A stretch of 64,000 nt of DNA from Pannonibacter sp051860505 (GTDB taxonomy: Bacteria > Pseudomonadota > Alphaproteobacteria > Rhizobiales > Stappiaceae): NCBI RefSeq assembly GCF_051860505.1, contig NZ_JBHYDX010000012.1:1-64000 (forward strand), written 5' to 3'. The stretch's first letter is position 1. Each line of letters begins with the position of its first letter. The notes under the pieces are model-generated. The model saw nothing but the letters and a program-made list of their open reading frames with translations, was not told where the DNA came from and did not search any database. The position numbers were made by a program, and so were the translations under genes. Positions 17,615 through 26,398 of this stretch are shown piece after piece.

Positions 17615-17866
17615 TTACCGCTTCAGTGTCCTGTGGCGTTGCAAGGGCTCCGCACCGGTTCGGTCGACCTGCCACCCGCCGTCGTCGCCGCGCATCAGGC
17701 CGATGTCCTTCAGCATGCGTGCATCCAGCGCCGACAGTTCGCGCTGTGCCCGGCGGATTTCACCGTGTCGCCGGATGCTGCCGATGATCAGCTGAATAAG
17801 CGTGCGGAAGCCGGATGGGTGTCCCGGTGTAGCCTGGGCCTGGGCTGCGTCCTGTCCTGCGTGCAT
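17615..17866 (-). CDS. Small DUF1127 protein
   Basis: An 83-residue protein whose C-terminal half is a DUF1127 domain: RRAQRELSALDARMLKDIGL followed by MRGDDGG, with the Arg-rich helix and the LDARMLKDIG signature. In alphaproteobacteria, small DUF1127 proteins have been linked to RNA turnover, phosphate and carbon metabolism; the role here is unknown. This one carries a longer N-terminal segment than the roughly 47-residue minimal forms. The ATG at 17866 has AGGAGA upstream. It is convergent with the NDUFA9-like gene. Confidence 0.82.
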   Translation of the reverse strand: MHAGQDAAQAQATPGHPSGFRTLIQLIIGSIRRHGEIRRAQRELSALDARMLKDIGLMRGDDGGWQVDRTGAEPLQRHRTLKR

Positions 17867-18014
17867 TGTGTTTCTCCTGTCCGGCGGGTGATCCGCCTTG
17901 AGGAGACACTGACAGGTCAATCCTGACAGCTGCGAGTCAGCTTTGATCTTGTTTTGTTCCTAGCGTATAGATTTTTTTCGAATCGTCCCAAGGCCTCAAG
18001 AACAAGCCGGATCC

Positions 18015-19028
18015 ATGAACCCGATCGACCGCGCGCTTGGCATCCTTTTGGTGTTGTCCGCCGGCAAGCTGGTGAGTGCCACCACCTTGTCCGAACGCTT
18101 CACCGTGTCCTTGCGTACCATTTACCGGGATGTCGACCGGCTGATTGCCCTCGGCGTGCCCGTCGAGGCCGAGCGGGGGGCGGAGGGCGGCTATCGGCTC
18201 GCCGGCGGCTATCACCAGCCGCCCGTTGCCCTGACCCGCAAGGAGACGGCGGCGCTGCTCGTCGCCCTGGCCTTTGTTCGCGGCATCCGCGCGACGCCTC
18301 TGGCGAGCGAACTGGAGACGGCGGAGAGCAAGCTGATTTCCGCCTTGCCGAAAAGCGCCAAGGATCTGTTGTCCCGGGCCGAGCGCATCATCGGCATTGA
18401 GCCCATGGCGGTGGATGTGTTTCATCACGCAACCCAGGCGCCGCCGGTGGGCGAATGGCAGGCGGCGCTGGACGGGTTCATGGAAGGGATCCTGGCCGGC
18501 TGCCGTGTCCGCTTCGAACATCGCAATCCGGCGCGGGACGAGATCCGCGAACACGAAGTCGAGCCCTATGGCATCCTGTTTGACCGCAATCTCTGGTATC
18601 TTGCCGGCCGTTCTGTCGATGCCGATGACCTGCGCATCTATCGGGCGGACCGGCTGCGCAATCTGACGGTCACCGGCCTGCGCTTTCGCGCGCCAAAGGA
18701 GTTCTCGGTCGAATCCCTGCTCGGCGGCGCCTGGCTGTCCCGCGCCATGCGGCGCTGGGCGCAGGAGGACGGCCTTGCAGAGCTCCGCGTGACTGCAGAA
18801 CAGGCCCGGCGCCTGTCGCAGGACTGGTTTTATCGCCACGCGCTGTTCACGCCGGATGGCACTGGGGCCGTCCGGGTGCGGCTGGCAGATACGTCCGCCG
18901 AACGGCTCTATCCGTTGCTGCGCTGGTTGGGGCCTGGGGCCGAACTGATCGCGCCTGAGGCGCTGCGCGCCGGACTGGCCGCCGAGTTGGCGGCAATGGC
19001 CGCGGCACATGGAGGTGCCGCGCCATGA
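18015..19028 (+). CDS. HTH-WYL (YafY-type) transcriptional regulator
   Basis: A 337-residue regulator with an N-terminal HTH_11 winged helix (LVSATTLSERFTVSLRTIYRDVDRLIALGVP, then the wing GAEGGYRLAGGY). A middle WYL domain covers about residues 150-225 (CRVRFEHRN, LFDRNLWYLAGRS, RIYRADRL) and a WCX-type C-terminal extension runs to residue 337. It is longer than the 15485 regulator and not closely similar, so the two are unlikely to be recent duplicates. The small LuxR-type gene is convergent; no obvious target lies adjacent. Confidence 0.87.
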   Translation: MNPIDRALGILLVLSAGKLVSATTLSERFTVSLRTIYRDVDRLIALGVPVEAERGAEGGYRLAGGYHQPPVALTRKETAALLVALAFVRGIRATPLASELETAESKLISALPKSAKDLLSRAERIIGIEPMAVDVFHHATQAPPVGEWQAALDGFMEGILAGCRVRFEHRNPARDEIREHEVEPYGILFDRNLWYLAGRSVDADDLRIYRADRLRNLTVTGLRFRAPKEFSVESLLGGAWLSRAMRRWAQEDGLAELRVTAEQARRLSQDWFYRHALFTPDGTGAVRVRLADTSAERLYPLLRWLGPGAELIAPEALRAGLAAELAAMAAAHGGAAP

Positions 19029-19063
19029 GTCATGCCGAGTTGCCTGGCCTGGACTGCTGTCAC

Positions 19064-19345
19064 TCAGGCAAAAGTCTCGGCGCGGATCAGCATGGCGACC
19101 GCGTGGATGCGGTTGCGGGCCTTCATCCGGCGCACGGCCGCTGCGATATGGGTCTTCACGGTGGCGACGGAGATGTCGAGGCGATGGGCGATCTGCTTGT
19201 TGATCATGCCCTCGGCCAGCATGCGCATCACGTCCTTCTGCCGGTCGGTCAGCAGCGACACCCGCTCCTCCGCCTGAATGACGCCCGCCGGGCGAGCCGT
19301 GAATTCAGCCGCGCGATGCCAGTTCTCAGAAACGGTATCCAGCAT
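19064..19345 (-). CDS. Small LuxR-type HTH protein
   Basis: A 93-residue protein consisting almost only of a LuxR/GerE DNA-binding domain: LLTDRQKDVMRMLAEGMINK, QIAHRLDISVATVKTHI, then RRMKARNRIHAVAML. There is no receiver or autoinducer-binding domain. The N-terminal 35 residues resemble no domain I recognise. The ATG at 19345 (MLDTVSEN) has GGGAGAG five bases upstream and is preferred over an ATG eight codons earlier. Stand-alone GerE-like proteins act as transcription factors or antagonists of full-length ones; the target is unknown. Confidence 0.78.
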   Translation of the reverse strand: MLDTVSENWHRAAEFTARPAGVIQAEERVSLLTDRQKDVMRMLAEGMINKQIAHRLDISVATVKTHIAAAVRRMKARNRIHAVAMLIRAETFA

Positions 19346-19464
19346 GTCTCTCTCCCGCCAATGGCTCACTTGCCTTCACCCCGGATTTGCGTGTGGTCAC
19401 GTCCGGTTCACAAGACCCTAGCCGTTTTGACGGGTTGTAGCGATATGCAAAGAAGTGATATGTT

Positions 19465-19487
19465 AAATTGCAAATTCTTCGCAATTT
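19465..19487. promoter_or_regulatory. Palindrome in front of the ScfR-like regulator
   Basis: AAATTGC-(9 bp)-GCAATTT is a perfect inverted repeat 18 bp before the ATG at 19506, in an AT-rich patch. The core TTGCAAA and TTCGCAA half-sites resemble RamB/ScfR-type sites, suggesting autoregulation. Confidence 0.45.
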
Positions 19488-19505
19488 GAGGGGGCGCGAA
19501 TAGGC

Positions 19506-20942
19506 ATGGCCAAGAAACTCTTTGCCGGGCATGTGCTGCGCAAGCTGCGCGAGCGCGCGGGGCTGACACAAGTCGCCTTCGCCAGCCGGCTGGATCTGTC
19601 GCCCTCCTATGTCAACCAGCTCGAAAGCAACATTCGTCCGGTCTCGGCCTCGGTTCTGATTGCCGTCAGCCGCGAATTCGGCGCTGATCTTGCCAGTTTC
19701 GAGGCCAGCGACCTTGACCGGCTCGTCGCCGATCTCGGCGAGGCTTTTGCCGATACCCGTTTCCACGATGGCAGCGTCGGCCTGCAGGACCTGAAAAGCG
19801 TTGCCACCCATACGCCGGATTTCGCCCGCGCCGTGCTTGGCCTATATGGCGGGCTGCGGCGCATGAGCGAGCAGCAGGCGTCCTTTGACGATGCCCTGGA
19901 TTCGCAAGGGGAAGCGGCTGGACGGGGGCCGCGCATGGTGCCGCCCTTCGATGAGGTGCGCGATCACTTCCACTACATCGACAACTATGTCGACGCCCTG
20001 GATGTCAGCGCGGAAACCCTCGCCGACCGCCTCGGTCTTGCCTGGCATCCGGACCGGTTCGCCGTCCTCGCCGGCTTCCTGCTCGAGACGCATGGCGTGC
20101 GGGTGGATGTGGCCGAGCGCACCCGGCCGGATGGCCCGATCACCGCCTTCAACCCGCGCAGCAAAACGGTGACGCTGGACCGGGCGCTGCCACGGGCGGC
20201 GATGGAGTTCCAGCTTGGGTGCCTGATCGCGGACCTGACTGCCGACCCGCTGATTTCCGGGCATGTGTCAAAGGCTGGGTTCCGCAGCCAGGCCGCGCGC
20301 GACATCTGCCGTCTGGCCCTGCGCAACTATTTTTCAGGCGCGTTGCTGCTGCCTTATGGCGGCTTCCTGGCGCTGGCCAAGTCCTACCGCCATGATCTCG
20401 ACCGGCTGATGGTGACGACCGGGGCCAGTCTCGAGCAGATCTGTCATCGGCTCTCGACGCTCCAGCGCAGCGGCGAAAAGGGCGTGCCATTCTATTTTCT
20501 GAAAGTTGACCGCGCAGGCAATGTGATCAAGCGGCACAGCGCGACGCGGTTCCAGTTTGCCCGTTACGGTGGGGCCTGTCCGGTCTGGAACGTGCATGAG
20601 GCGTTCGAAAATCGCGACGGGCGGCTGCAGGCGCAGGTCGGCGAGATGCCTGACGGCAGCCAGTATCTCTGCCTCGCCCGCTCCATCTCAAAGCCGGCCG
20701 CCCGGTTCGGCGAGCGCGAGCGGCGCTATGCGCTGGGGCTGGGGTGTGAGCTGAAATACGCCGACATGATCATCTATGCAGACGAGCTCGGCCTGACCGA
20801 CCGGGTCAATCCCGCGCGCATCGGCATCAACTGCCGGATCTGTCCGCGCAGCGATTGTCAGGACCGCGCCTTCCCGGCGCTCGACAAGGAACTCCTCGTC
20901 GATCAGCGTGCCCGAGGCATCGTTCCTTTTTCACTGCGGTGA
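19506..20942 (+). CDS. ScfR/RamB-like short-chain fatty-acyl transcriptional regulator
   Basis: A 478-residue regulator. Residues about 8-65 are an XRE/Cro helix-turn-helix (LRERAGLTQVAFASRLDLS, SYVNQLE). The middle is an IrrE/ImmA-like region whose HExxH zinc motif is degenerate (MEFQLGCLIA in place of it). The C-terminal domain is that of short-chain fatty-acyl regulators, with a Cys cluster in NCRICPRSDCQDRAFP that may bind metal. Relatives control propionate, acetate or glyoxylate metabolism by sensing acyl-CoA. No such pathway genes are adjacent, so the targets lie elsewhere. Confidence 0.83.
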   Translation: MAKKLFAGHVLRKLRERAGLTQVAFASRLDLSPSYVNQLESNIRPVSASVLIAVSREFGADLASFEASDLDRLVADLGEAFADTRFHDGSVGLQDLKSVATHTPDFARAVLGLYGGLRRMSEQQASFDDALDSQGEAAGRGPRMVPPFDEVRDHFHYIDNYVDALDVSAETLADRLGLAWHPDRFAVLAGFLLETHGVRVDVAERTRPDGPITAFNPRSKTVTLDRALPRAAMEFQLGCLIADLTADPLISGHVSKAGFRSQAARDICRLALRNYFSGALLLPYGGFLALAKSYRHDLDRLMVTTGASLEQICHRLSTLQRSGEKGVPFYFLKVDRAGNVIKRHSATRFQFARYGGACPVWNVHEAFENRDGRLQAQVGEMPDGSQYLCLARSISKPAARFGERERRYALGLGCELKYADMIIYADELGLTDRVNPARIGINCRICPRSDCQDRAFPALDKELLVDQRARGIVPFSLR

Positions 20943-20962
20943 GGTGACTGCGGCCAGGCCGT

Positions 20963-21670
20963 TCAGTCTTCCACCGGCTCCTGTGCAAAATATTGCATGT
21001 GCTCGGCGCGGATGCGGATGATCTGGGTGCGAATGCGCGCCAGATGCGTGCGCATGTCGCTCACGGCCAGCTCGGCGTTGCGGGTGCGGATCGCATCCAT
21101 GACCTTGCAATGATCCTCGAACGCTTCATTCGAGGCAAAGGCGAGGGACAGGTAGCGCACCCTGTCCATATGCGCCTTGTTCTCGCGGATGATCTCCCAG
21201 GCATGACCATGCCCGGACCGCTCGCAGATCTCCCGATGGAACTGGTCATCCAGCGCCTGGAAGTCGAGCGGACGTCCCTCCTGGATCGCCTTGCGTTGCA
21301 GGTCGAGCAACCCGTCCAGCACGGCGTGGTCCGCAGACGTCAGCTTGCTGCAGGCAATACGCACGGTCTCGGCCTCGATGGCCGTCCGGATGAACTGGGC
21401 CTGCAACACGGCGCTTTCCGAGATCACCGAGACACAGGTCGCCCGTTGCGGGCGAATGGTGAGGAAGCCGAGCTTGGACAGGCGATAGAAAGCATCTCTG
21501 ACTGGCTGGCGCGAGACGCCGGAAGCCTTTGAAACATCCACCTCGGAAATCTTCGTGCCCGGCGGCAGTTCAAGCGACAGGATCTGCCGGTGCAGCGCAT
21601 CAAAAACGGCATCGGCGACCGACGGCCGGTTCAGGGCCTCGATGGCCCGAAGTTGCACTGATCCTGACAT
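20963..21670 (-). CDS. GntR family regulator (FCD subfamily), likely of hexuronate catabolism
   Basis: A 235-residue FadR-subfamily regulator. The winged helix is at about residues 15-75 (ADAVFDALHRQILSLELPPG, then SKASGVSRQPVRDAFYRL) and the all-helical FCD ligand domain follows, with conserved metal-binding residues in FHREICERSGH and the HCKVMDAI segment. FCD regulators often bind uronates or their products. It is divergent from uxaC across about 105 bp, so it most likely represses the uronate operon. The ATG at 21670 has GGAGGT four bases upstream and is preferred over an ATG nine codons earlier. Confidence 0.88.
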   Translation of the reverse strand: MSGSVQLRAIEALNRPSVADAVFDALHRQILSLELPPGTKISEVDVSKASGVSRQPVRDAFYRLSKLGFLTIRPQRATCVSVISESAVLQAQFIRTAIEAETVRIACSKLTSADHAVLDGLLDLQRKAIQEGRPLDFQALDDQFHREICERSGHGHAWEIIRENKAHMDRVRYLSLAFASNEAFEDHCKVMDAIRTRNAELAVSDMRTHLARIRTQIIRIRAEHMQYFAQEPVED

Positions 21671-21697
21671 CCGTACCTCCGTTGACTCGCTTTGCAT

Positions 21698-21711
21698 ACT
21701 AGCATATTAGT
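21698..21711. promoter_or_regulatory. Candidate GntR operator between regulator and uxaC
   Basis: ACTAGCATATTAGT is an imperfect palindrome (ACTA/TAGT outer arms) in the only AT-rich patch of the 104-bp divergent intergenic region. Its position fits an operator shared by the GntR gene and the uronate operon; the match to any known motif is unproven. Confidence 0.4.
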
Positions 21712-21774
21712 TTTGTTGCCGACTACCAAGCAGTCAAAGAACCGCAATAGTCGGCCTCAGGGAGGAGAACAAGA

Positions 21775-23181
21775 GTGACGATACCGGATCCGGACCGACT
21801 TTTCCCGCTGGACTTGGAAGCCCGGTCCCTGGCGCGTGATCTGTATGCCGACATCCAGAGCCTTCCGATCGTCAGTCCGCATGGCCATACGGACCCGCGC
21901 TGGTTCGCTGAAAACGCCGCCTTTCCGGATCCGGCGCAGCTCTTCGTCACCCCGGATCATTATGTCTTCCGGATGCTGTGCTCGCAGGGTATCCCCCTGG
22001 AAAAGCTCGGTGTTCCACGCGTCGATGGTGGCTGGATCGAAACCAATGGGCGCAGCATCTGGCGCTTGTTCGCGCAGAATTATCATGTGTTTCGCGGCAC
22101 GCCGTCCCGTCTCTGGCTCGATCATGCCTTTGCCGATGTGTTTGGTGTCACCCGCCGCCTAAGCGCAGAAACGGCGGACGAGATCTACGACCAGATCGCC
22201 GACTGCCTTGTCCGGCCTGAGTTCCGTCCGCGTGCGTTGTTCGACCGTTTCAACATCGAGGTGCTGGCGACGACAGAAGGCGCGCTGGATGATCTGCGCT
22301 GGCATGCGATGATCCGTGACAGCGGCTGGATGGGCCGGGTGATCACTGCATACCGCCCTGATCAGGTCGTGGATCCGGAAATGCCCGGTTTTGCCGCGGC
22401 GGTTGAGCAACTCGGCGCCCTGGCGGGAACCCGGGCGACAAGCTGGGACGGCTATCTCGAGGCACACAGAACACGCAGGGCCTATTTCAAGCAGTTCGGC
22501 GCGACTTCGACGGACCACGGCCATCCCACCGCCCGCACTGAAAATCTGCCGCAGGCCGAAGCCGCCGCCCTGTTTGACAAGGCCATGCAAGGCCGTTGTA
22601 CGGCTGGGGAGGCCGATGCCTTTCGTGGCCAGATGTTGACGGAAATGGCCCGCATGAGTCTCGATGATGGGCTGGTGATGCAGATCCATCCAGGCTCGGC
22701 ACGCAATCACAACGCAGATGTGCTCGCCCGTTTCGGGCGAGACAAGGGCTTCGATATTCCAACACGCACCGACTACGTTCACGCCCTGCGCCCCCTGTTG
22801 GACGCCGTCGGGATGCGGGCTGATCTGACCGTCATCGTCTTTACATTGGACGAGACGGCGTACTCGCGGGAACTCGCTCCGCTTGCCGGTGTCTATCCGG
22901 CACTGCGGCTCGGCCCCGCCTGGTGGTTCTTCGACAGTCCGGAGGGGATGTCGCGGTACCGCCAGATGACCACGGAAACGGCCGGGTTCTACAACACAGT
23001 CGGCTTCAACGACGACACCCGGGCGTTCTGTTCGATCCCCGCCCGCCATGATGTGGCGCGGCGCGTGGATTGTGCCTTCCTAGCCGGTCTTGTCGCCTCC
23101 GGGCGGCTGGATGGCGACGAGGCGCGCGAGGTCGCACACGACCTTGCCTACCGGCTTGCGCGGCAAGCCTACCGGCTCTGA
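21775..23181 (+). CDS. uxaC: Uronate (glucuronate/galacturonate) isomerase
   Basis: UxaC converts D-glucuronate to D-fructuronate and D-galacturonate to D-tagaturonate in the cytoplasm, the first catabolic step. The protein has 468 residues, the family length. The amidohydrolase-like metal site begins SPHGHTDPRWF (His and His), followed by the family segments WLDHAF, QIHPGSARNHN, LGPAWWFFDSPEGM and GFNDDTRAFCSIPARHD. The start is GTG with GGAGGAG eight bases upstream. It is the first gene of a unit continuing into the TRAP transporter 28 bp downstream. Confidence 0.96.
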   Translation: MTIPDPDRLFPLDLEARSLARDLYADIQSLPIVSPHGHTDPRWFAENAAFPDPAQLFVTPDHYVFRMLCSQGIPLEKLGVPRVDGGWIETNGRSIWRLFAQNYHVFRGTPSRLWLDHAFADVFGVTRRLSAETADEIYDQIADCLVRPEFRPRALFDRFNIEVLATTEGALDDLRWHAMIRDSGWMGRVITAYRPDQVVDPEMPGFAAAVEQLGALAGTRATSWDGYLEAHRTRRAYFKQFGATSTDHGHPTARTENLPQAEAAALFDKAMQGRCTAGEADAFRGQMLTEMARMSLDDGLVMQIHPGSARNHNADVLARFGRDKGFDIPTRTDYVHALRPLLDAVGMRADLTVIVFTLDETAYSRELAPLAGVYPALRLGPAWWFFDSPEGMSRYRQMTTETAGFYNTVGFNDDTRAFCSIPARHDVARRVDCAFLAGLVASGRLDGDEAREVAHDLAYRLARQAYRL

Positions 23182-23208
23182 CCGGTTTTACTGATGGGAG
23201 GAGAAACC

Positions 23209-24189
23209 ATGACTTTTATGAAACTGGCGAAGGCAGCGCTCCTGGCGAGCGTGATGATGACCGGGTCGGCCATGGCCTGCGAGACCACCTTGCGGTCGTC
23301 CGACACCCACCCGGATGGCTATCCGACCGTCGAGGCGGTCAAGGCGATGGGCAAGTTGCTCGAGGAGCGGACCAACGGCCGGCTGTGCATCGAGGTGTTC
23401 CACTCCGCCCAGCTGGGGCAGGAGAAGGACACCATCGAGCAGACCAAGTTCGGTGTCATCGACATGAACCGCGTCTCGATGGGCCCGTTCAACAACCTGG
23501 TCGAGGAGACCAAGGTCGTTTCGCTACCCTTCATTTTCCGCTCGACCGAGCACATGCACAAGGTTATGGACGGCCCGATCGGTGAAGACATTCTCAAGGC
23601 CTTCGAAGAGCACGGTTATGTCGGCCTGGCCTTCTTCGATGGCGGATCGCGCAGCTTCTACAATTCAAAGAAGCCGATCACCTCGGTCGACGATCTCAAG
23701 GGCATGAAGGTCCGCGTCATGCAGTCCGACATCTTCGTCGACATGATGACGGCCCTTGGCGCCAATGCCACGCCGATGCCCTATGGCGAGGTCTATTCCT
23801 CGATCCAGACCGGTGTCATCGACGGGGCCGAGAACAATTGGCCCTCGTTTGAATCCTCAGGTCACTTCGAAGTCGCCAAATACTACACCCTGAACCAGCA
23901 CCTGATGGTGCCGGAAGTCCTGGTGATGTCGAAGTCCAGCTGGGACAAGCTGTCGGCCGAAGATCAGGCGACGGTCCGTCAGGCAGCCAAGGATGCCGTT
24001 CCGCTGATGCGTGACCTGTGGGTCGCTCGTGAAAAGGCGTCAGAGGAAAAGGTCCGCGCCGCCGGTGCCCAGGTGATCACCGAGATCGACAAGCAACCGT
24101 TCATCGACGCGATGAAGCCGGTCTACGAGAAGCATGTCACCTCGGACAAGCTGAAGGATCTCGTTGCCCGGATCCAGGCCACCGAATGA
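23209..24189 (+). CDS. dctP: TRAP transporter solute-binding protein DctP (uronate type)
   Basis: A 326-residue periplasmic binding protein. The signal peptide ends GSAMA before CETTLRS. The family signature is present: SDTHPDGYPTVEAVKAMGKLLEERTNGRL, the Arg-containing ligand segment GMKVRVMQSDIFVDMMTALGANATPMPYGEVYSSIQTGVIDGAENN, seen here only as separate motifs (VRVMQS, PMPYGEVYS, QTGVIDGAENN). It delivers the substrate to DctQM at the inner membrane. Genome context points to a hexuronate or unsaturated uronate as the ligand. GGAGGAG precedes the ATG. A strong hairpin follows the gene, a common means of raising the binding protein's dose. Confidence 0.95.
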   Translation: MTFMKLAKAALLASVMMTGSAMACETTLRSSDTHPDGYPTVEAVKAMGKLLEERTNGRLCIEVFHSAQLGQEKDTIEQTKFGVIDMNRVSMGPFNNLVEETKVVSLPFIFRSTEHMHKVMDGPIGEDILKAFEEHGYVGLAFFDGGSRSFYNSKKPITSVDDLKGMKVRVMQSDIFVDMMTALGANATPMPYGEVYSSIQTGVIDGAENNWPSFESSGHFEVAKYYTLNQHLMVPEVLVMSKSSWDKLSAEDQATVRQAAKDAVPLMRDLWVAREKASEEKVRAAGAQVITEIDKQPFIDAMKPVYEKHVTSDKLKDLVARIQATE

Positions 24190-24202
24190 CCTGAGCCCGC
24201 AT

Positions 24203-24237
24203 GCCCGCGCCGGGTCCCGGCGCGGGCTTTTTGTTTC
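24203..24237 (+). terminator. Intercistronic terminator/attenuator between dctP and dctQ
   Basis: A 12-bp GC stem, GCCCGCGCCGGG / CCCGGCGCGGGC, is followed by TTTTTGTTTC, 13 bp after the dctP stop and 20 bp before the dctQ start. It would stabilise the dctP message and reduce read-through into the membrane subunits. Confidence 0.8.
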
Positions 24238-24257
24238 GCTGTTGGTTTCAGGTCATC

Positions 24258-24770
24258 ATGCACGCGCTTGCCCAGATTTGCGGGACGATCTCCCGCCTGG
24301 CCCTCTGGATCGCCGGAGTGGGCCTTTCCCTGATGACCGCGATCATCGCGGCGCAGGTGTTCTTTCGCTATGTGCTCAACGACAGCATTGTCTGGAGCGA
24401 GCCCTTTGCCGTTATCCTTATGGGATGGTTCATCTTTTTCGGTGCTGCTGTCGGCATCCGGGAGGGCTATCACCTCAGCTTCGACATCCTGCTCTACGTC
24501 GTGCCGCCGCGGGTCAAGCTTGCGCTGTTCAGCTTGTCTGACGCCTTGGTCGGGGCCTTCGGGGCAGGGATGGCGTGGTACGGGCTGGAGCTCTGCGTTT
24601 CTGCCTGGAACGTCAAGCTGCCTTCGCTCGGCCTCTCCGGGGCGGTCGACTTCATGCCGCTGGTTGGTGGCGGCGTGCTGATCTTCCTGTTCTCGGTTGA
24701 ACGTCTGTTGCGCCGGGCCGCCGGCCTCCCCACCGCCCGCTTCGGCGAAGTTGACAGCGCGGAGGCGTGA
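24258..24770 (+). CDS. dctQ: TRAP transporter small permease DctQ
   Basis: A 170-residue inner-membrane protein with four predicted transmembrane helices: about 12-36, 48-70 (the WMF-type segment ILMGWFIFFGAAVGIREGYH), 88-110 and 128-150. The RYVLNDSIVWSEPFAVILMGWF region is the DctQ family core. It pairs with DctM to form the Na+-driven TRAP channel. The ATG at 24258 is used, since an earlier ATG (24201) lies inside the terminator hairpin. It ends one base before dctM's ATG. Confidence 0.92.
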   Translation: MHALAQICGTISRLALWIAGVGLSLMTAIIAAQVFFRYVLNDSIVWSEPFAVILMGWFIFFGAAVGIREGYHLSFDILLYVVPPRVKLALFSLSDALVGAFGAGMAWYGLELCVSAWNVKLPSLGLSGAVDFMPLVGGGVLIFLFSVERLLRRAAGLPTARFGEVDSAEA

Positions 24771-24771
24771 C

Positions 24772-26052
24772 ATGGAGTTCTGGGTTCTTTTCGGGACGTT
24801 CGGCTTCCTGCTGCTGATCGGCATGCCGGTCGCCTTCTGCCTCGGCATCTCGTCCTTCGCCACCGTCGTCTATCTTGGCCTGCCGCCGATGATCGTGTTC
24901 CAGCGGCTGAATTCCGGCGTTTCGGTCTTTGCGCTGATGGCGATCCCGTTCTTCATCTTTGCCGGCGAATTGATGGTGCGCGGCGACATTGCGCGCCGTC
25001 TCGTGGCGCTTGCCGGAGCCGCCGTCGGGCACATGCGTGGCGGTCTCGGTCAGGTCAACATCGCAGCCTCCGTCATGTTCGGCGGCATCTCGGGTTCGGC
25101 GGCTGCCGATGCCTCCGCCATTGGCGGCCTGATGATCCCGCAGATGAAGGAGCGTGGCTACGGCGTGGACTATGCGGTCAACGTCACCGTGGTCTCCTCG
25201 ATCATCGCGCTGCTGATCCCGCCATCGCACAACATGATCATCTACTCGATCTCAGCCGGCGGCCGCATTTCGATCGCCGACCTGTTCACCGCCGGCATCA
25301 TCCCCGGCCTGCTGCTGGCGCTGTCGCTGATGTCCGCAGCCTGGTGGGTGGCAAAGCGCCGGGGTTATCCCACCGAAGCCTTTCCCGGCTGGGGGGCGGT
25401 CGGCTTCCTGTTCGCCAATGCCATTCCCGGCCTGATGCTGATCGGCATCATTTTCTTCGGCGTGCGCTCCGGTGTCTTCACCGCATCGGAAAGCTCTTGC
25501 ATTGCTGCGGTCTATGCGCTGCTGGTCACCGTCCTGGCCTATCGCACGATGACCTGGGACAATTTTGTCGCCTCCACCATGGCGGCGGTCCGCACCACCG
25601 CGATGGTGCTGCTGGTGATCGGCTGCGCAGCCTCGTTTGGCTGGTTGATGGCCCTCCTGAAGGTTCCGGCCGAGATGGTCGCGCTGCTGCGCGGGATATC
25701 AGACAACCCCATCATCATCCTGCTGCTGATCAACGTCATTCTGCTGTTTCTCGGCACCTTCATGGACATGTCGCCGCTGATCGTCATCACGACGCCGATC
25801 TTCCTGCCGGTCGCGGCCGCCTATGGGGTCGATCCGGTGCATTTCGGCGTGATCCTGATCCTCAATCTGGGCATCGGCCTGTGTACGCCGCCCGTCGGCT
25901 CGGTGCTGTTCGTCGGCTGCGCCGTCGGGCGTATTACGGTCTGGGAGGCGGTGAAGACGATCTGGCCCTTCTATGGCGCGGCTTTCGCGGCGCTGTTGCT
26001 GGTGACCTACATCCCCGCCCTGTCCTTGTGGCTCCCCTCCCTGTTCCGATGA
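24772..26052 (+). CDS. dctM: TRAP transporter large permease DctM
   Basis: A 426-residue polytopic inner-membrane protein with about 12 hydrophobic helices. Family motifs: FWVLFGTFGFLLLIGMPVAF, PFFIFAGELMVRG, the sodium-site region MFGGISGSAAADASAIG, SIIALLIPPSHNMIIYS and the mirrored FLGTFMDMSPLIVITTPIFLPV. It catalyses sodium-coupled import of the ligand bound by DctP. The start follows the dctQ stop by one base, so the permease genes are coupled. Confidence 0.95.
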   Translation: MEFWVLFGTFGFLLLIGMPVAFCLGISSFATVVYLGLPPMIVFQRLNSGVSVFALMAIPFFIFAGELMVRGDIARRLVALAGAAVGHMRGGLGQVNIAASVMFGGISGSAAADASAIGGLMIPQMKERGYGVDYAVNVTVVSSIIALLIPPSHNMIIYSISAGGRISIADLFTAGIIPGLLLALSLMSAAWWVAKRRGYPTEAFPGWGAVGFLFANAIPGLMLIGIIFFGVRSGVFTASESSCIAAVYALLVTVLAYRTMTWDNFVASTMAAVRTTAMVLLVIGCAASFGWLMALLKVPAEMVALLRGISDNPIIILLLINVILLFLGTFMDMSPLIVITTPIFLPVAAAYGVDPVHFGVILILNLGIGLCTPPVGSVLFVGCAVGRITVWEAVKTIWPFYGAAFAALLLVTYIPALSLWLPSLFR

Positions 26053-26059
26053 GGCCCCG

Positions 26060-26389
26060 ATGCTGAAGAGCTTTCCCGTCGTTGCAACGGATCCTGGCGT
26101 GACACGCCAGGTGCTCTCCGAATGCCCGGAACTCATGGTCGTGGCGTTTCGCTTTGCCCATGCCGGCGCGGAGGGCAAGCTGCACAACCACCTGCACATC
26201 CAGTCGACCTACGTGGAAAGCGGCCGCTTCCGCTTTTCCGTAGCCGGGGAGGCCGTCGAGGTTGGCCCCGGTGACAGTTTCGTCATTCCGTCCCTCGCCA
26301 TGCACGGCTGCGTCTGTCTCGCCCCTGGCACGCTGATCGACGCGTTCACGCCGCGCCGCGCCGACTTTCTTGACCCTTCCGACCTCTAG
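26060..26389 (+). CDS. kdgF: KdgF-like cupin, unsaturated uronate linearisation
   Basis: A 109-residue single-domain cupin. The metal motif is HNHLHIQSTYVESGRF (two His, Gln and Glu region), and the second motif ends PSLAMHGC. KdgF converts 4,5-unsaturated galacturonate or mannuronate released by lyases into the linear keto form used by KduI/DhuI. The size and the position between a TRAP uronate transporter and kduI support that role; small cupins are otherwise hard to assign. It starts seven bases after dctM, in the same operon. Confidence 0.82.
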   Translation: MLKSFPVVATDPGVTRQVLSECPELMVVAFRFAHAGAEGKLHNHLHIQSTYVESGRFRFSVAGEAVEVGPGDSFVIPSLAMHGCVCLAPGTLIDAFTPRRADFLDPSDL

Positions 26390-26398
26390 GACCCTGCC

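Noticed and set aside
20163..20360. Active HExxH metallopeptidase in the ScfR-like protein
   Set aside because: The expected zinc motif is degenerate, so only a regulatory role is supported.
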